Positions 18,412-27,047 of a stretch of DNA of 64,000 bases are shown here, in pieces. The position numbers and the translations under genes were made by a program. The stretch is taken from contig NZ_CP083582.1 in assembly GCF_020091585.1 (NCBI RefSeq), positions 7,140,536 through 7,204,535 on the forward strand, written 5' to 3'. The notes below the pieces were generated by a model that had not been told where the DNA came from, did not search any database, and saw only the letters and a list, made by a program, of their open reading frames with translations. The DNA is from Kovacikia minuta CCNUW1 (GTDB lineage Bacteria > Cyanobacteriota > Cyanobacteriia > Leptolyngbyales > Leptolyngbyaceae). Every line of letters begins with the position of its first letter. Within the stretch, counting starts at the first letter, position 1.

Positions 18412-20250
18412 CTAACGATATCCCGCTGCTTGCAGAGAAAACAGACGGGCATAGCGCCCTCCGGCTGCCAACAAGGCTTCATGGGTTCCTTGTTCGATCA
18501 ATTCCCCGTTGGACAGGACGATGATCTGATCCGCCATGCGGACAGTGGAAAAGCGGTGGGAGATGAGAATTGCCATTTGTTGCTCGGTCATGGCGCGGAA
18601 ACGATCAAAGATTTGCACCTCCGCTTCAGCGTCCATTGCCGATGTGGGTTCATCCAGCACCAGAATGTCTGCCTGCGATCGCATGAACGCCCGTGACAAC
18701 GCCACTTTTTGCCACTGTCCACCAGACAACTCCCGCCCCCCCTTAAACCACTTACCCAATTGGGTTTGGAAGCCCTCTGGCATTTCTTCAATGAAGGGAT
18801 AGGCGGTTCCCTTCTGGGCCGCAATTTCCCAACGGGGCGCATCGTCCAGATATTCCACATCGCCGACACCCACGTTTTCTCCGACGATAAACTGGTAGCG
18901 CACAAAGTTCTGAAAGATGACGCCAATCCGGCGTTGCAGCACCGCCACATCCCAGGTTTGCAGATCCAACCCATCCAGCAAAATGCGCCCAGAATCAGGC
19001 GTATAGAGGCGCGTCAGAAGTTTGATCAGCGTTGTTTTGCCTGAACCATTCTCCCCCACGATCGCCATTTTTTCTCCCGGTTTGAGGTGAAACGTTACCC
19101 CCTGAAGCGCCGGTTTGGGATTGCCCGCATAGGTAAATGAGACATTCTCGAACCGCAGCCCGTCACCGGGCAAGGAACCACTGGTCGCAGTTCCCATTGG
19201 CTCAGGGATGTCCTCCTCCAGGAACTCGTACAGGTTCGATAGATACAGGCTGTCCTCATACATGCCGCTAATTCTGGTTAAAGCGGAGGAAAAGGCCGCC
19301 TGTCCTTGCCGGAACACCACCAGGTACATGGTTAGATCACCCAGGGAAATGCGTCCTGCGATCGCCTCCAACACAATCCAGACATACGCTCCATAAAAAG
19401 CGGCGGTACTCAGTAATCCCAGCAGGTAGCTCCATATTGCCCGTCGAATGCTGAGATCCCGATCCTCAGCATAGAGTTGGCGAAAGATATTCCGATAGCG
19501 ATCAAGCAGCATTGGGCCAAGCTGGTAAAGCTTAACCTCTGTTGCCGAATCTTCGCGGGCAAGCAGCGTTTCCAGATAGGTTTGTTGCCTCGCTTCAGGA
19601 GCGCGCCAGCGAAACAAGCGAAAGGCTTCCCCGGCAAAGCGGGTCTCCGCGATGAAAGCAGGAATAGCCGCCAGCATCAGAATGAGCACCGCCCAAAGCG
19701 AAAATCGCAGCAACAGGGCACCGTAGGTTACAAGCGAGAGGGCATCCTGTACCAGCCCAAAAGTACGACCAACCAGGCTAAGGGGACGACTGGACGCCTC
19801 TCGACGGGCACGGGTCATCTTGTCGTAGAACTCCGAATCCTCAAAGTGCGCCATATCCAGAGTCAGCGCCTTCTCCAGAATCAGCACATTCACTTTTTGC
19901 CCCATCAGTGCCCGCAGCAAGGACTGGCAGAGGGCTAACCCCTGCTTACTGCCTGCTAAAAGAACGACTGCGATCGCCTCCAAACCCAGATAACCCAACG
20001 CAACCCACTGATCTGCCGATGTCCCTGAACCAGCTGCCAGGACGACACCATCCACAATCAGCTTGCCCAAATAAGCCACAACAGCAGGTAAAAGCCCACC
20101 CACGAGCGTTAACGCTGCCAGTAAAACTGTGAGGGAGCGATCGGTCGTCCAGACCAATTCAACTGCCCGCCAACAGTATTGATAAAGCGACAACGATTGG
20201 CGCAAACTTCGTAATCGCTGTCGCAAGGTGTTCCATTTCCGATTTCTCAT
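18412..20250 (-). CDS. ABC transporter, fused permease and ATPase (exporter type)
   Basis: About 612 aa from the ATG at 20250 (a start 16 codons earlier, 20298, is possible but would begin inside an interspersed repeat element). The N-terminal half carries the six-helix type 1 exporter membrane domain. The nucleotide-binding domain starts with LRFENVSFTYAGNPKPALQG and has Walker A GENGSGKT, Q-loop VIFQNF, signature ELSGGQ, Walker B ILVLDEPTSAMD and H-loop ISHRFST. Members export lipids, drugs or peptides, usually as homodimers. No accessory gene adjoins it, so substrate is unknown. Confidence 0.9.
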   Translation of the reverse strand: MRNRKWNTLRQRLRSLRQSLSLYQYCWRAVELVWTTDRSLTVLLAALTLVGGLLPAVVAYLGKLIVDGVVLAAGSGTSADQWVALGYLGLEAIAVVLLAGSKQGLALCQSLLRALMGQKVNVLILEKALTLDMAHFEDSEFYDKMTRARREASSRPLSLVGRTFGLVQDALSLVTYGALLLRFSLWAVLILMLAAIPAFIAETRFAGEAFRLFRWRAPEARQQTYLETLLAREDSATEVKLYQLGPMLLDRYRNIFRQLYAEDRDLSIRRAIWSYLLGLLSTAAFYGAYVWIVLEAIAGRISLGDLTMYLVVFRQGQAAFSSALTRISGMYEDSLYLSNLYEFLEEDIPEPMGTATSGSLPGDGLRFENVSFTYAGNPKPALQGVTFHLKPGEKMAIVGENGSGKTTLIKLLTRLYTPDSGRILLDGLDLQTWDVAVLQRRIGVIFQNFVRYQFIVGENVGVGDVEYLDDAPRWEIAAQKGTAYPFIEEMPEGFQTQLGKWFKGGRELSGGQWQKVALSRAFMRSQADILVLDEPTSAMDAEAEVQIFDRFRAMTEQQMAILISHRFSTVRMADQIIVLSNGELIEQGTHEALLAAGGRYARLFSLQAAGYR

Positions 20251-20284
20251 ATTCCCACGATAAAACAGGGAACAGGTAGGTAGG

Positions 20285-20377
20285 TATAGCGATCCCATTT
20301 GGATGGTGAAAAAGGTTTTCGGTAAAAACCTTTTTCACCAAGCCCCTCCATTTCACAAATGAATTCGGACTGCGATA
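20285..20377. repeat. 93-bp hairpin MITE-like element, copy 1
   Basis: Starts TATAGCGATCC and ends GGACTGCGATA (imperfect terminal inverted repeats). The core forms a near-perfect 15-bp hairpin GGTGAAAAAGGTTTT/AAAACCTTTTTCACC. A second copy of exactly 93 bp lies inverted at 29096-29188. The stem sequence differs between copies but stays paired. Region 20378-20690 otherwise shows only a G-rich tract and no gene. Confidence 0.8.
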
Positions 20378-20690
20378 GTAAGGATTAAAGCAATCTGATG
20401 GGCTGAATTTGCTTTGCCACCCTGGGTTTGTCTGCCAAAAGGGGGGGGCAAAGGACACCCTCCTGTAGTGAGTACGCGAACCCCAGGGACTTTTCTAACC
20501 CTGAAGAACCGTTGCTTCAACTCTCTCAATATGCCGACTTCACAAAAAATAATACCCGTGAAACTACAGGGCAAATAGAGATTTATACTTACCGATCACC
20601 CAATTCATTTCAGGGGACTTCGGTGATTTAACGCTGGTCGGTTCTGGTTTGATTTGAGATTCTATATGTGACAGGCATCTATCTAAAGCT

Positions 20691-20918
20691 ATGCGACAAA
20701 TCACAATTTTTGCATCTCTCATCGCCTTATTTTTTACGTCGGTCGAACCTGCCCTTGCAAGACAAGGAGTACCTGGACGACGTGTAGGAGGCGGTACCCG
20801 TTGGGCAACGCCGCCACTGAAGCAAGCTGCCTCTCCCCAGAAAAGGTTGAGCGCAATGGCATTCGCCTCCAGAAACAATCTCCCCATCAGTTTAAGATTC
20901 AAAGCTTTATACAGCTAA
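20691..20918 (+). CDS. Small secreted protein, DUF928-like remnant
   Basis: 75 aa. Residues 1-23 form a signal peptide (MRQITIFASLIALFFTSVEP, then ALA). The mature start, RQGVPGRRVGGGTRW, resembles the N-terminal signature of cyanobacterial DUF928 proteins (GxPGRREGGGTRG), which are normally 200-300 aa and often sit beside CHAT or TPR proteins. Here the frame ends after 75 residues, so this is probably a truncated or decayed DUF928 gene, or a small peptide that reuses that N-terminus. Convergent with the protease gene at 20931. Confidence 0.45.
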   Translation: MRQITIFASLIALFFTSVEPALARQGVPGRRVGGGTRWATPPLKQAASPQKRLSAMAFASRNNLPISLRFKALYS

Positions 20919-20930
20919 GCGGTACTGCGG

Positions 20931-22103
20931 CTAAATTCTCTGATCTCTTGTGACTAAGAATAAACGACTGAACCATTTCAAAACGAAAGCTTGATAGCGA
21001 AAGAATAGGTACGTCATAACCGGTGTGAAGAAGCAACAAAGTAGAAAAAAAGCGACGACAATTGACAAATCGACGTTGAAACAATCTCTCGCCAGTAATA
21101 CAAAGTCGTTGTCCAGTAAGCCCCCCTTCCCAGCTTCATAGGTTGCCCGCACATCAGGGTCAGTGATTAGTCCGAAGGCAAAGCGAAGGTCGCTAAATAG
21201 AATAAAAAAAGCCAGCATGCCGTATAGGGGACGTTCGATCGGGGAGCGGCAGCCAAACCCGCTCAGCGCTTGATAAAGAAAAATCCCCGCAAAGAGTAAT
21301 TCAAAACCATGCCCCATGAACTTAATCAGCATTTCATGGATGGGTGTGAAGGCACAAATGCTGTAGATAACTGTGAAGCCCAGCAAAATACGGGAAGTTA
21401 GATAATTGTTGCGGTAGCGGTAGAAGAGATAGATGAATCCTGCGGCAATTGCCCCCATGATCACCATTGACCGCTCACTACTCTGAAAGGTAATTCCCCC
21501 TCCAAAGATAAAATCAAACGCTGGGATGGCGAAATACCCAAAGATCCAGGCAAAAAAGGCATGGCCCAACTCATGCACCAGGGTAATCAGGGGATGCAGC
21601 AAAAATCTAACCTGATCCGACGATGACAATAGAATCGCCAGCAGCAAACTGGCAACGATCGCATTCACTGCTGACTGATCGAGCTTTTGCACAGGAATTT
21701 GGGGCTTGCTCAGTCGAGCTGGGGTTGCGGCTCTAAATACAGGAGCAACCGAGCGGGTGAGCGTTCCAGAAGCCAGTTGAGACAGAGAATTTTCGATATC
21801 GGCAGCAGCATTTAAATCGATATCGTAGATCCAGGCAGGATTCTGAGTATTAATTGCCTTACCACGAATGGTGATGGTGTCAAAGCAGGGATGATTCCAG
21901 GTGGTTAATTCCCGACAAAGGAGGGTAACGGAAACCTTTTGGTCAGGCACCTGGGGAGACCAGAGCAACACCTCCAGATGGCGATCGGCCAGCGTCACGC
22001 TAGCCGTGATGTGTTTGTGTGCAACTGCCCGATGAATCAGCATTTGTATCGCATCCAGGCTTCCTTTGGCTGCCCATTCTCTCAGTTCTGGCAGTTTTGC
22101 CAT
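20931..22103 (-). CDS. M50-like membrane metalloprotease
   Basis: 390 aa. The N-terminal ~170 residues are soluble. A hydrophobic half follows with about seven membrane segments; the first contains HELGHA (LITLVHELGHAFFAWIFG), the HExxH zinc motif of M50 site-2-type proteases. A candidate third ligand is not certain (FSDLRFAFG has no clear LDG motif). Cyanobacteria have several such M50-like proteins of unknown substrate. The large soluble N-terminal domain with IRGKAINTQNPAWIYDIDLN is not recognised. Lies between small gene 20691 and a long intergenic region. Confidence 0.65.
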   Translation of the reverse strand: MAKLPELREWAAKGSLDAIQMLIHRAVAHKHITASVTLADRHLEVLLWSPQVPDQKVSVTLLCRELTTWNHPCFDTITIRGKAINTQNPAWIYDIDLNAAADIENSLSQLASGTLTRSVAPVFRAATPARLSKPQIPVQKLDQSAVNAIVASLLLAILLSSSDQVRFLLHPLITLVHELGHAFFAWIFGYFAIPAFDFIFGGGITFQSSERSMVIMGAIAAGFIYLFYRYRNNYLTSRILLGFTVIYSICAFTPIHEMLIKFMGHGFELLFAGIFLYQALSGFGCRSPIERPLYGMLAFFILFSDLRFAFGLITDPDVRATYEAGKGGLLDNDFVLLARDCFNVDLSIVVAFFLLCCFFTPVMTYLFFRYQAFVLKWFSRLFLVTRDQRI

Positions 22104-22631
22104 CGGTCTTGCCCCTTTACTGATAGCGCCCTCGCTACAACGATCAAGTCAGTGGATAGTCAACGGTAAGCAGGGGTCACTGAAAACTGGTAGCTGCTGA
22201 TTGCCCCTAACCCCTTTCCAAGCAGTATGCCCTGATAGCTGAGTCATCACGACAGGGGCGATCGCTCACACTGACTCCATATTCAATTTCTAGCTGGAAT
22301 GATCAGGAACTTCCGTAGCCGTTCCAATTAGTTGTGAGCGGGGCGTCATCATGAAGCAAAGCGATCAACGGTCAGCAAAAGGCTGATATAACTAAGAACT
22401 AAGTATTGCAGCCGACGCAGCGGCTTAAAACTGCGAGGTTTGGGAAGCCCTGGTTAGATTCGTGAAAGACGGAAACAGGAGCCGGATTGCTCCGGTGATG
22501 TTCTAGATATGTTGTTCGGATGCTGTAGAGACGTTCCGGCGGAACGTCTCTACGGATATCACCCACAGATCTGAAACACGACCATTGCTCCGATGTGACT
22601 CCAACTTTTATTTCTGAGTAGAAGATTTGCA
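22104..22631. other. Intergenic region, divergent promoters expected
   Basis: 528 bp between divergent genes. It holds the palindrome at 22525-22553 listed separately and one HIP1 site (about 22258). No open frame with protein-like features, tRNA or known riboswitch was recognised. Confidence 0.35.
22525..22553. repeat. Interspersed palindrome (GTAGAGACGTTCC)
   Basis: A perfect 13-bp stem, GTAGAGACGTTCC / GGAACGTCTCTAC, with a 3-base GGC loop. GTAGAGACGTT...AACGTCTCTAC palindromes are widespread dispersed elements in filamentous cyanobacteria (general knowledge). It ends about 80 bp before the monooxygenase start and could fold in that leader RNA. Confidence 0.75.
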
Positions 22632-23912
22632 ATGAATGCAACTGCAATTGATTCAACCGTAATGGATACAGACTGCTGCATCGTTGGGGGTGGTCCGGCG
22701 GGCGTCGTCCTGTCGTTTTTGCTGGCACGGCAGGGAGTATCGGTTGTTTTACTGGAAGCGCATAAGAACTTCGATCGCGACTGGCGGGGGGACACGATTC
22801 ATCCCCTGACGCTGGAGTTGATGGAAGCATTGGGGCTGGTCGATCGCTTGCTGGAAATTCCTCACCCAAAAATTGAGAAGCTGACCATCGGCCCAGTAGT
22901 TTACGCAGACTTCAGCCGTCTGCCAACCCGCTATCCCTACCTCACAAACATTCCCCAGGTAAGCTTTCTAGAGCTGATTGTTTCCGAAGCAAAACAGTAC
23001 CCCAATTTTCAGGTGCTGATGGGCACGAATGCCCAGGAACTTATTCGCGAAGGGGAGACAATTGGTGGCGTGCGTTATCGCAAAGATGAGGTCTGGTATG
23101 AGGTGCGGGCACCTTTGACCGTAGGCGCTGATGGACGTGCTTCCCATCTGCGCGAGTTGACGGGCTTAAATGTTAACGTTCTCACCGCTTCCCCACCGAT
23201 GGATGTGGTCTCGTTTCGACTTCCTAAACGAGCGGGTGATCCGGCACCCAATGTAAGGTTTGGTAAGGGTTACATGCTGGTTTGGTTTGAAGGCACAAAC
23301 CACTGGTTGTTTCGTTATCTATTTCCCAAAGGAGGATATCAGAAAATTCGGCAGGCGGGGTTAGACACAATGAAACAGTCGATCGCAGACCTGATTCCAG
23401 AACTCGCCGATCGCCTCGATTGCCTGTCTGATTGGACTGATTTATCTTTCCTGTCTGTACAGTCGAGTCGCCTACCCCGGTGGTATCGATCGGGTCTGTT
23501 ATTGATTGGCGATGCTGCCCATACCATGTCTCCTGTGGGAGGCGTTGGCATCAACTATGCCATCCAGGATGCGGTTGTAGCCGCAAATATCCTGACCGAA
23601 CCCCTGAAAGCGAAACAACTTCAAATTGACCACTTGCATCAGGTGCAACAACAGCGAGAATTGCCCACTCGCGCGATTCAGCTCTATCAATCAATCTTTC
23701 AGGAAGGAATTAGCAGCAAACTCGATCCCAACCCCAAAATTCCGTTCCGGTTTCTGCTCCTCTTTTTTCTACCGCTCGCTTTGCCGTTATTGGGGGGGCA
23801 GTATGCTAAATTCATTGCTTACCTGACTGGGTTTGGCATCCGTCCTGCCCGTCTGAAGTGCCCTTCACCGGAACCGATTATCAATGACCAGGCTACAGCC
23901 CAATCCATTTGA
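22632..23912 (+). CDS. FAD-dependent monooxygenase (PHBH-like)
   Basis: 426 aa. Dinucleotide-binding motif CCIVGGGPAGVVLSFLLARQG near the N-terminus, DxG-type motif TVGADGRAS in the middle, and the second FAD motif LLIGDAAHTMSPVGGVGINYAIQDA at about residues 292-316: the classical layout of group A flavoprotein hydroxylases. Members use NAD(P)H and O2 to hydroxylate aromatic or polyketide-like substrates. The C-terminal ~60 residues include a hydrophobic FLLLFFLPLALPLLGG segment, suggesting membrane association, as in UbiH-like enzymes. The last 29 bp overlap the start of the ClC gene, so the two are probably co-transcribed. Confidence 0.85.
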   Translation: MNATAIDSTVMDTDCCIVGGGPAGVVLSFLLARQGVSVVLLEAHKNFDRDWRGDTIHPLTLELMEALGLVDRLLEIPHPKIEKLTIGPVVYADFSRLPTRYPYLTNIPQVSFLELIVSEAKQYPNFQVLMGTNAQELIREGETIGGVRYRKDEVWYEVRAPLTVGADGRASHLRELTGLNVNVLTASPPMDVVSFRLPKRAGDPAPNVRFGKGYMLVWFEGTNHWLFRYLFPKGGYQKIRQAGLDTMKQSIADLIPELADRLDCLSDWTDLSFLSVQSSRLPRWYRSGLLLIGDAAHTMSPVGGVGINYAIQDAVVAANILTEPLKAKQLQIDHLHQVQQQRELPTRAIQLYQSIFQEGISSKLDPNPKIPFRFLLLFFLPLALPLLGGQYAKFIAYLTGFGIRPARLKCPSPEPIINDQATAQSI

Positions 23913-25179
23913 GGAGCCACCCAGTAACGGAAAACGCCTGATCCCCTTCAACCGTCTGATTGTATATGCAGCTTGCCTGGGAATTGGGGTAGGGTTTCTG
24001 TCGATCGCCTACTACTTTGCCTTGCGGTTGGGGCTAAAAGCAATCTGGGATGTGTTACCAACCATTCGCTATCCCGGTGCTGCCGATGATTTCCGTCCCT
24101 ATGCCTGGATTTTGACGGGTATCGGGGGGTTATTGGTTGGTTTATCCGTCCATTACCTGGGTGCCCCCACTGGGTTGAATGAGGCAGTGGATGAAATTCA
24201 TCAGGAGGGTAGTTTGGACTACCAGCAGACGCCAGGGATGATTGTGGCATCCTTGCTGTCGCTGATTTTTGGCAGTAGTGCGGGACCCGAAACACCGCTG
24301 GTAGATATCAACGGCAGTGTGGGAAGTTGGGTCAGTCATAAACTCAAGCTTTCCGTAGCAGATACTCGCATTTTGACCTTCTGCGGTATGGGAGCAGCGT
24401 TAGGTGCTTTTTTTGGTTCTCCGATGGGAAGTGCGCTGTTAGCACTGGAGTTACCCCACCGAATGGGTATGGAGTATTATGAGGCGCTGATTCCGGTGAT
24501 CGTTTCAGCGGTCATGGGTTTTGCCGTTTTCCGCCTTGGCACCGGGCAAACGATCGGGGGGTTATATGAATTTCCCGCCTACGATCGACTGCAACCCAAC
24601 CATTTAGTTTGGGCGGTTTTGCTGGGCGGAATCGGAGCCGCGATCGCCCTTCTATTCATGTTGGTTTTTCGGGCTACTCATCGTCTCATTCAACCCCTTC
24701 CCCTCCATCCTGTCCTACTGACCACCCTGGGAGGAGTCGCGATCGGGTTACTGGCTGCGGGTTTGCCCCTTACCCTGTTTTATGGAGAAGAACAAATTCA
24801 AACCATCATCGACACGGGGAGGACCCTTGGTGCGAGTCTTCTTCTGTTTACTGCCTTCGGCAAAATGGTGGCTACAAGCGTGTGCTTAAACACGGGATTT
24901 CGGGGTGGATTTTTGTTTCCCCTATTTTTTATTGGTGCCAGCATCGGCATGGCAACCTCCTTACTGATTCCCACCATTCCACCGACAGTCGGAATGATCT
25001 GCGTCATGGCTGCCGTGTCAGTTGCAATTATGAAAACCCCCGTCAGCATCGTGCTGATTCTGGCGGTCATTTCCGATACTGACCTGCTCCCTGTGACCAC
25101 CGTCGCCGCGATCGTCAGTTTTCTGCTGACAACCCGAATCTCCTTTTTCCCCGCTCAGCGATCGCGCATCCAGGGTTAA
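23884..25179 (+). CDS. ClC-family chloride channel/antiporter
   Basis: 431 aa with ~10 hydrophobic segments. The ClC signature regions are recognisable: GSSAGPETPLVDINGSVGSW (the GxxxGxExP region, Thr in place of the final Gly neighbourhood), ALGAFFGSPMGSALLALE, and GFRGGFLFPLFFIGA (the GxFxP loop). The first Ser/Glu pattern GPETP keeps the gating Glu of exchangers. There are no CBS domains at the C-terminus. Starts inside the end of the monooxygenase gene, arguing for translational coupling. Physiological ion and direction unknown. Confidence 0.85.
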   Translation: MTRLQPNPFEEPPSNGKRLIPFNRLIVYAACLGIGVGFLSIAYYFALRLGLKAIWDVLPTIRYPGAADDFRPYAWILTGIGGLLVGLSVHYLGAPTGLNEAVDEIHQEGSLDYQQTPGMIVASLLSLIFGSSAGPETPLVDINGSVGSWVSHKLKLSVADTRILTFCGMGAALGAFFGSPMGSALLALELPHRMGMEYYEALIPVIVSAVMGFAVFRLGTGQTIGGLYEFPAYDRLQPNHLVWAVLLGGIGAAIALLFMLVFRATHRLIQPLPLHPVLLTTLGGVAIGLLAAGLPLTLFYGEEQIQTIIDTGRTLGASLLLFTAFGKMVATSVCLNTGFRGGFLFPLFFIGASIGMATSLLIPTIPPTVGMICVMAAVSVAIMKTPVSIVLILAVISDTDLLPVTTVAAIVSFLLTTRISFFPAQRSRIQG

Positions 25180-25227
25180 AGGTTAGGGACCAGGACCAGG
25201 AAACGAGGAGCCAGGCTTAACTAAAAC

Positions 25228-25333
25228 CTAGAATGCTGATACAGAAACCGGGTTTCTTCTGTGAGATGCTCAAGTTTCGTTGCATATCCTCACCAGAAAC
25301 CCGGTTTCTCGAAATACTGTCCCGATGCTCTAG
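25228..25333. repeat. 106-bp inverted-repeat element, copy 2 (inverted)
   Basis: Same family as 14521-14626 but in opposite orientation: begins CTAGAATGCTGATACAG and ends ACTGTCCCGATGCTCTAG, with GAAACCGGGTTTC and GAAACCCGGTTTC arms inside. It lies between convergent genes, where it could also act as a transcription barrier. Confidence 0.85.
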
Positions 25334-25391
25334 TTCCCAGTCTTTCAGTCCTCAGTCCTTAAATCCAATTCAGCATTCATGACGCTGCGTC

Positions 25392-26324
25392 TCAGCCTTT
25401 CTTTTCCGGTTTATGGTACTCATGCCAGTGCTTGGCAATATCGACCCGGCGGCAGAACCAGACATGATCATGCTTTTGCACGTAGTCGAGAAATTTAACA
25501 AGCGCTGCCGCCCGTCCGGGTCTACCAACCAGTCGGCAGTGTAAGCCAATACTCATCATTTTGGGAGCAGTTTCACCCTCGGTATACAGAACATCAAAGG
25601 CGTCCCGCAAATAGGCAAAGAACTGGTCGCCAGAGTTAAAGCCCTGGCTAGTGGCGAACCGCATATCGTTATTGTCTAGCGTATAAGGAATCACCAGGTG
25701 GGGTTTGCCGCAGTCGTAGACCCAGTAGGGCAGATCATCGGCGTAGCTGTCGGAGTCGTAGAGAAACCCCCCTTCTTCTACCACCAGTTTGCGGGTATGG
25801 GGGCTGTTGCGCCCGGTATACCAACCCAGGGGACGGCTGCCTGTGACGTGGGTGTGAATGGCGATCGCCTTTTGCAAATGCTCGCGCTCCTCCTCCTCGC
25901 CAAAATATTTGTAGTCAATCCAGCGGTACCCATGACTGGCAATTTCCCAATCTGCTTCAATCATCCCGGCAACCGCCTCCGGATTGCGCTCTAACGCCAT
26001 TGCCACCCCATAAACCGTCACTGGAATACCTCGTTCTGTAAACATTCGATGCAGTCGCCAAAAGCCTGCTCGACTTCCATACTCGTAACAGGACTCCATA
26101 TTCATGTGCCGCAAACCGGACAAAGGCACCGCCCCTACAATTTCGGACAAAAAGGTTTCGGAAGCCTGATCGCCATGCAAAATACAGGTTTCACCCCCCT
26201 CCTCATAATTGATCACAAACTGCACAGCAACACGGGCATGGTTTTGCCACCTGGGATCGGGAGTTTTACGTCCGTAACCAATCATGTCCCGTGGGTAAGG
26301 TTGTGGCATAGGGAAAGTCTCCAT
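25392..26324 (-). CDS. puuE: PuuE-type allantoinase / polysaccharide deacetylase-fold hydrolase
   Basis: 310 aa, the usual size. The sequence MIGYGRKTPDPRWQNHARVAVQFVINYEEG and ASHGYRWIDY, plus the Y-E-YGSRAGFWRL and GWYTGRNSPHTR segments, match the PuuE family, metal-independent or NodB-fold allantoinases that open the hydantoin ring of allantoin in purine catabolism. An alternative start at Met6 (26309) is possible. No other purine-catabolism gene is next to it, though an amidohydrolase of unknown substrate lies at 49464. Convergent with the ClC gene. Confidence 0.85.
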   Translation of the reverse strand: METFPMPQPYPRDMIGYGRKTPDPRWQNHARVAVQFVINYEEGGETCILHGDQASETFLSEIVGAVPLSGLRHMNMESCYEYGSRAGFWRLHRMFTERGIPVTVYGVAMALERNPEAVAGMIEADWEIASHGYRWIDYKYFGEEEEREHLQKAIAIHTHVTGSRPLGWYTGRNSPHTRKLVVEEGGFLYDSDSYADDLPYWVYDCGKPHLVIPYTLDNNDMRFATSQGFNSGDQFFAYLRDAFDVLYTEGETAPKMMSIGLHCRLVGRPGRAAALVKFLDYVQKHDHVWFCRRVDIAKHWHEYHKPEKKG

Positions 26325-26814
26325 GAGATGGCAGAAGGAGCGGACAGAAGGAAGGGATGAGGGAGAAATTTTGAAGAATCAAGGATGAACTGAGAGTAAG
26401 AGATGAAAAAGAATTGCCAACTTTCTAGCACAATGACCAAAGGTTAGGGATTTGCCATCAAATAATGTACCAGCTGTAGGATAGGTTACGGCTAACGCCT
26501 AACCCATCGCAGGGATTTTATTTTCGCGCCAAGCCCTTAGGACAAATTGAGCGGTAGAAATGGCTTTATATCAGTCATTCACCTTCTGCCCTCCTTTTTG
26601 TCTTGCGCTATAAATTGCTCCTTGCGGCATCCCTCATCATTCATCATTCAAAACTCATCATTCAAAACTCATCATTCAAAACTCATCATTCCGTTGTCCT
26701 CCAAATGGATGATACAGGAATCACCCTATCTGTTCGCACATAAGGGGGAAGGAGTTCAGGGGGTAAAGTCAGTATTTTGAAACTATACACATTCCTTAAG
26801 TACGAATGTTTCGA

Positions 26815-26841
26815 CCTGGCAGGGGGCTGCCAGGTTTTTTT
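26815..26841 (+). terminator. Strong intrinsic terminator without an upstream gene
   Basis: CCTGGCAG (26815-26822) pairs with CTGCCAGG (26827-26834) around GGGG, followed by seven T. This is a textbook rho-independent terminator on the plus strand. Upstream (26325-26814) there is no convincing plus-strand gene: only CATTCAAAACT-type direct repeats (26640-26690) and noncoding sequence. Confidence 0.8.
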
Positions 26842-26984
26842 GTACTAACCTGAGCCACGGACAAAATACTCATTAAGGCTTACGCAAACCAAACCTCGGA
26901 GGTTTTAACCAGGAATCAGGCATCGTGACCCAGATCGTGGCTCAAATCTCCAAAGTTTTGGTCAAACTACGTAAGTTCTGCTAA

Positions 26985-27029
26985 TCAAAAAACTAAAACT
27001 CCCCGGCTTCCTAGAGAAACCGGGGAGTT
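26985..27029 (-). terminator. Intrinsic terminator of the glycine-zipper protein gene
   Basis: On the minus strand AACTCCCCGG pairs perfectly with CCGGGGAGTT (27020-27029 with 26997-27006), followed by TTAGTTTTTTGA. It lies 19 bp after the stop of the minus-strand gene at 27048-27854. Confidence 0.8.
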
Positions 27030-27047
27030 GGATGCTGACCCTAAAGA

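Noticed and set aside
20250-20298. Earlier start of the ABC exporter at 20298
   Set aside because: The extra 16 codons fall inside the 93-bp interspersed element; the ATG at 20250 is preferred.
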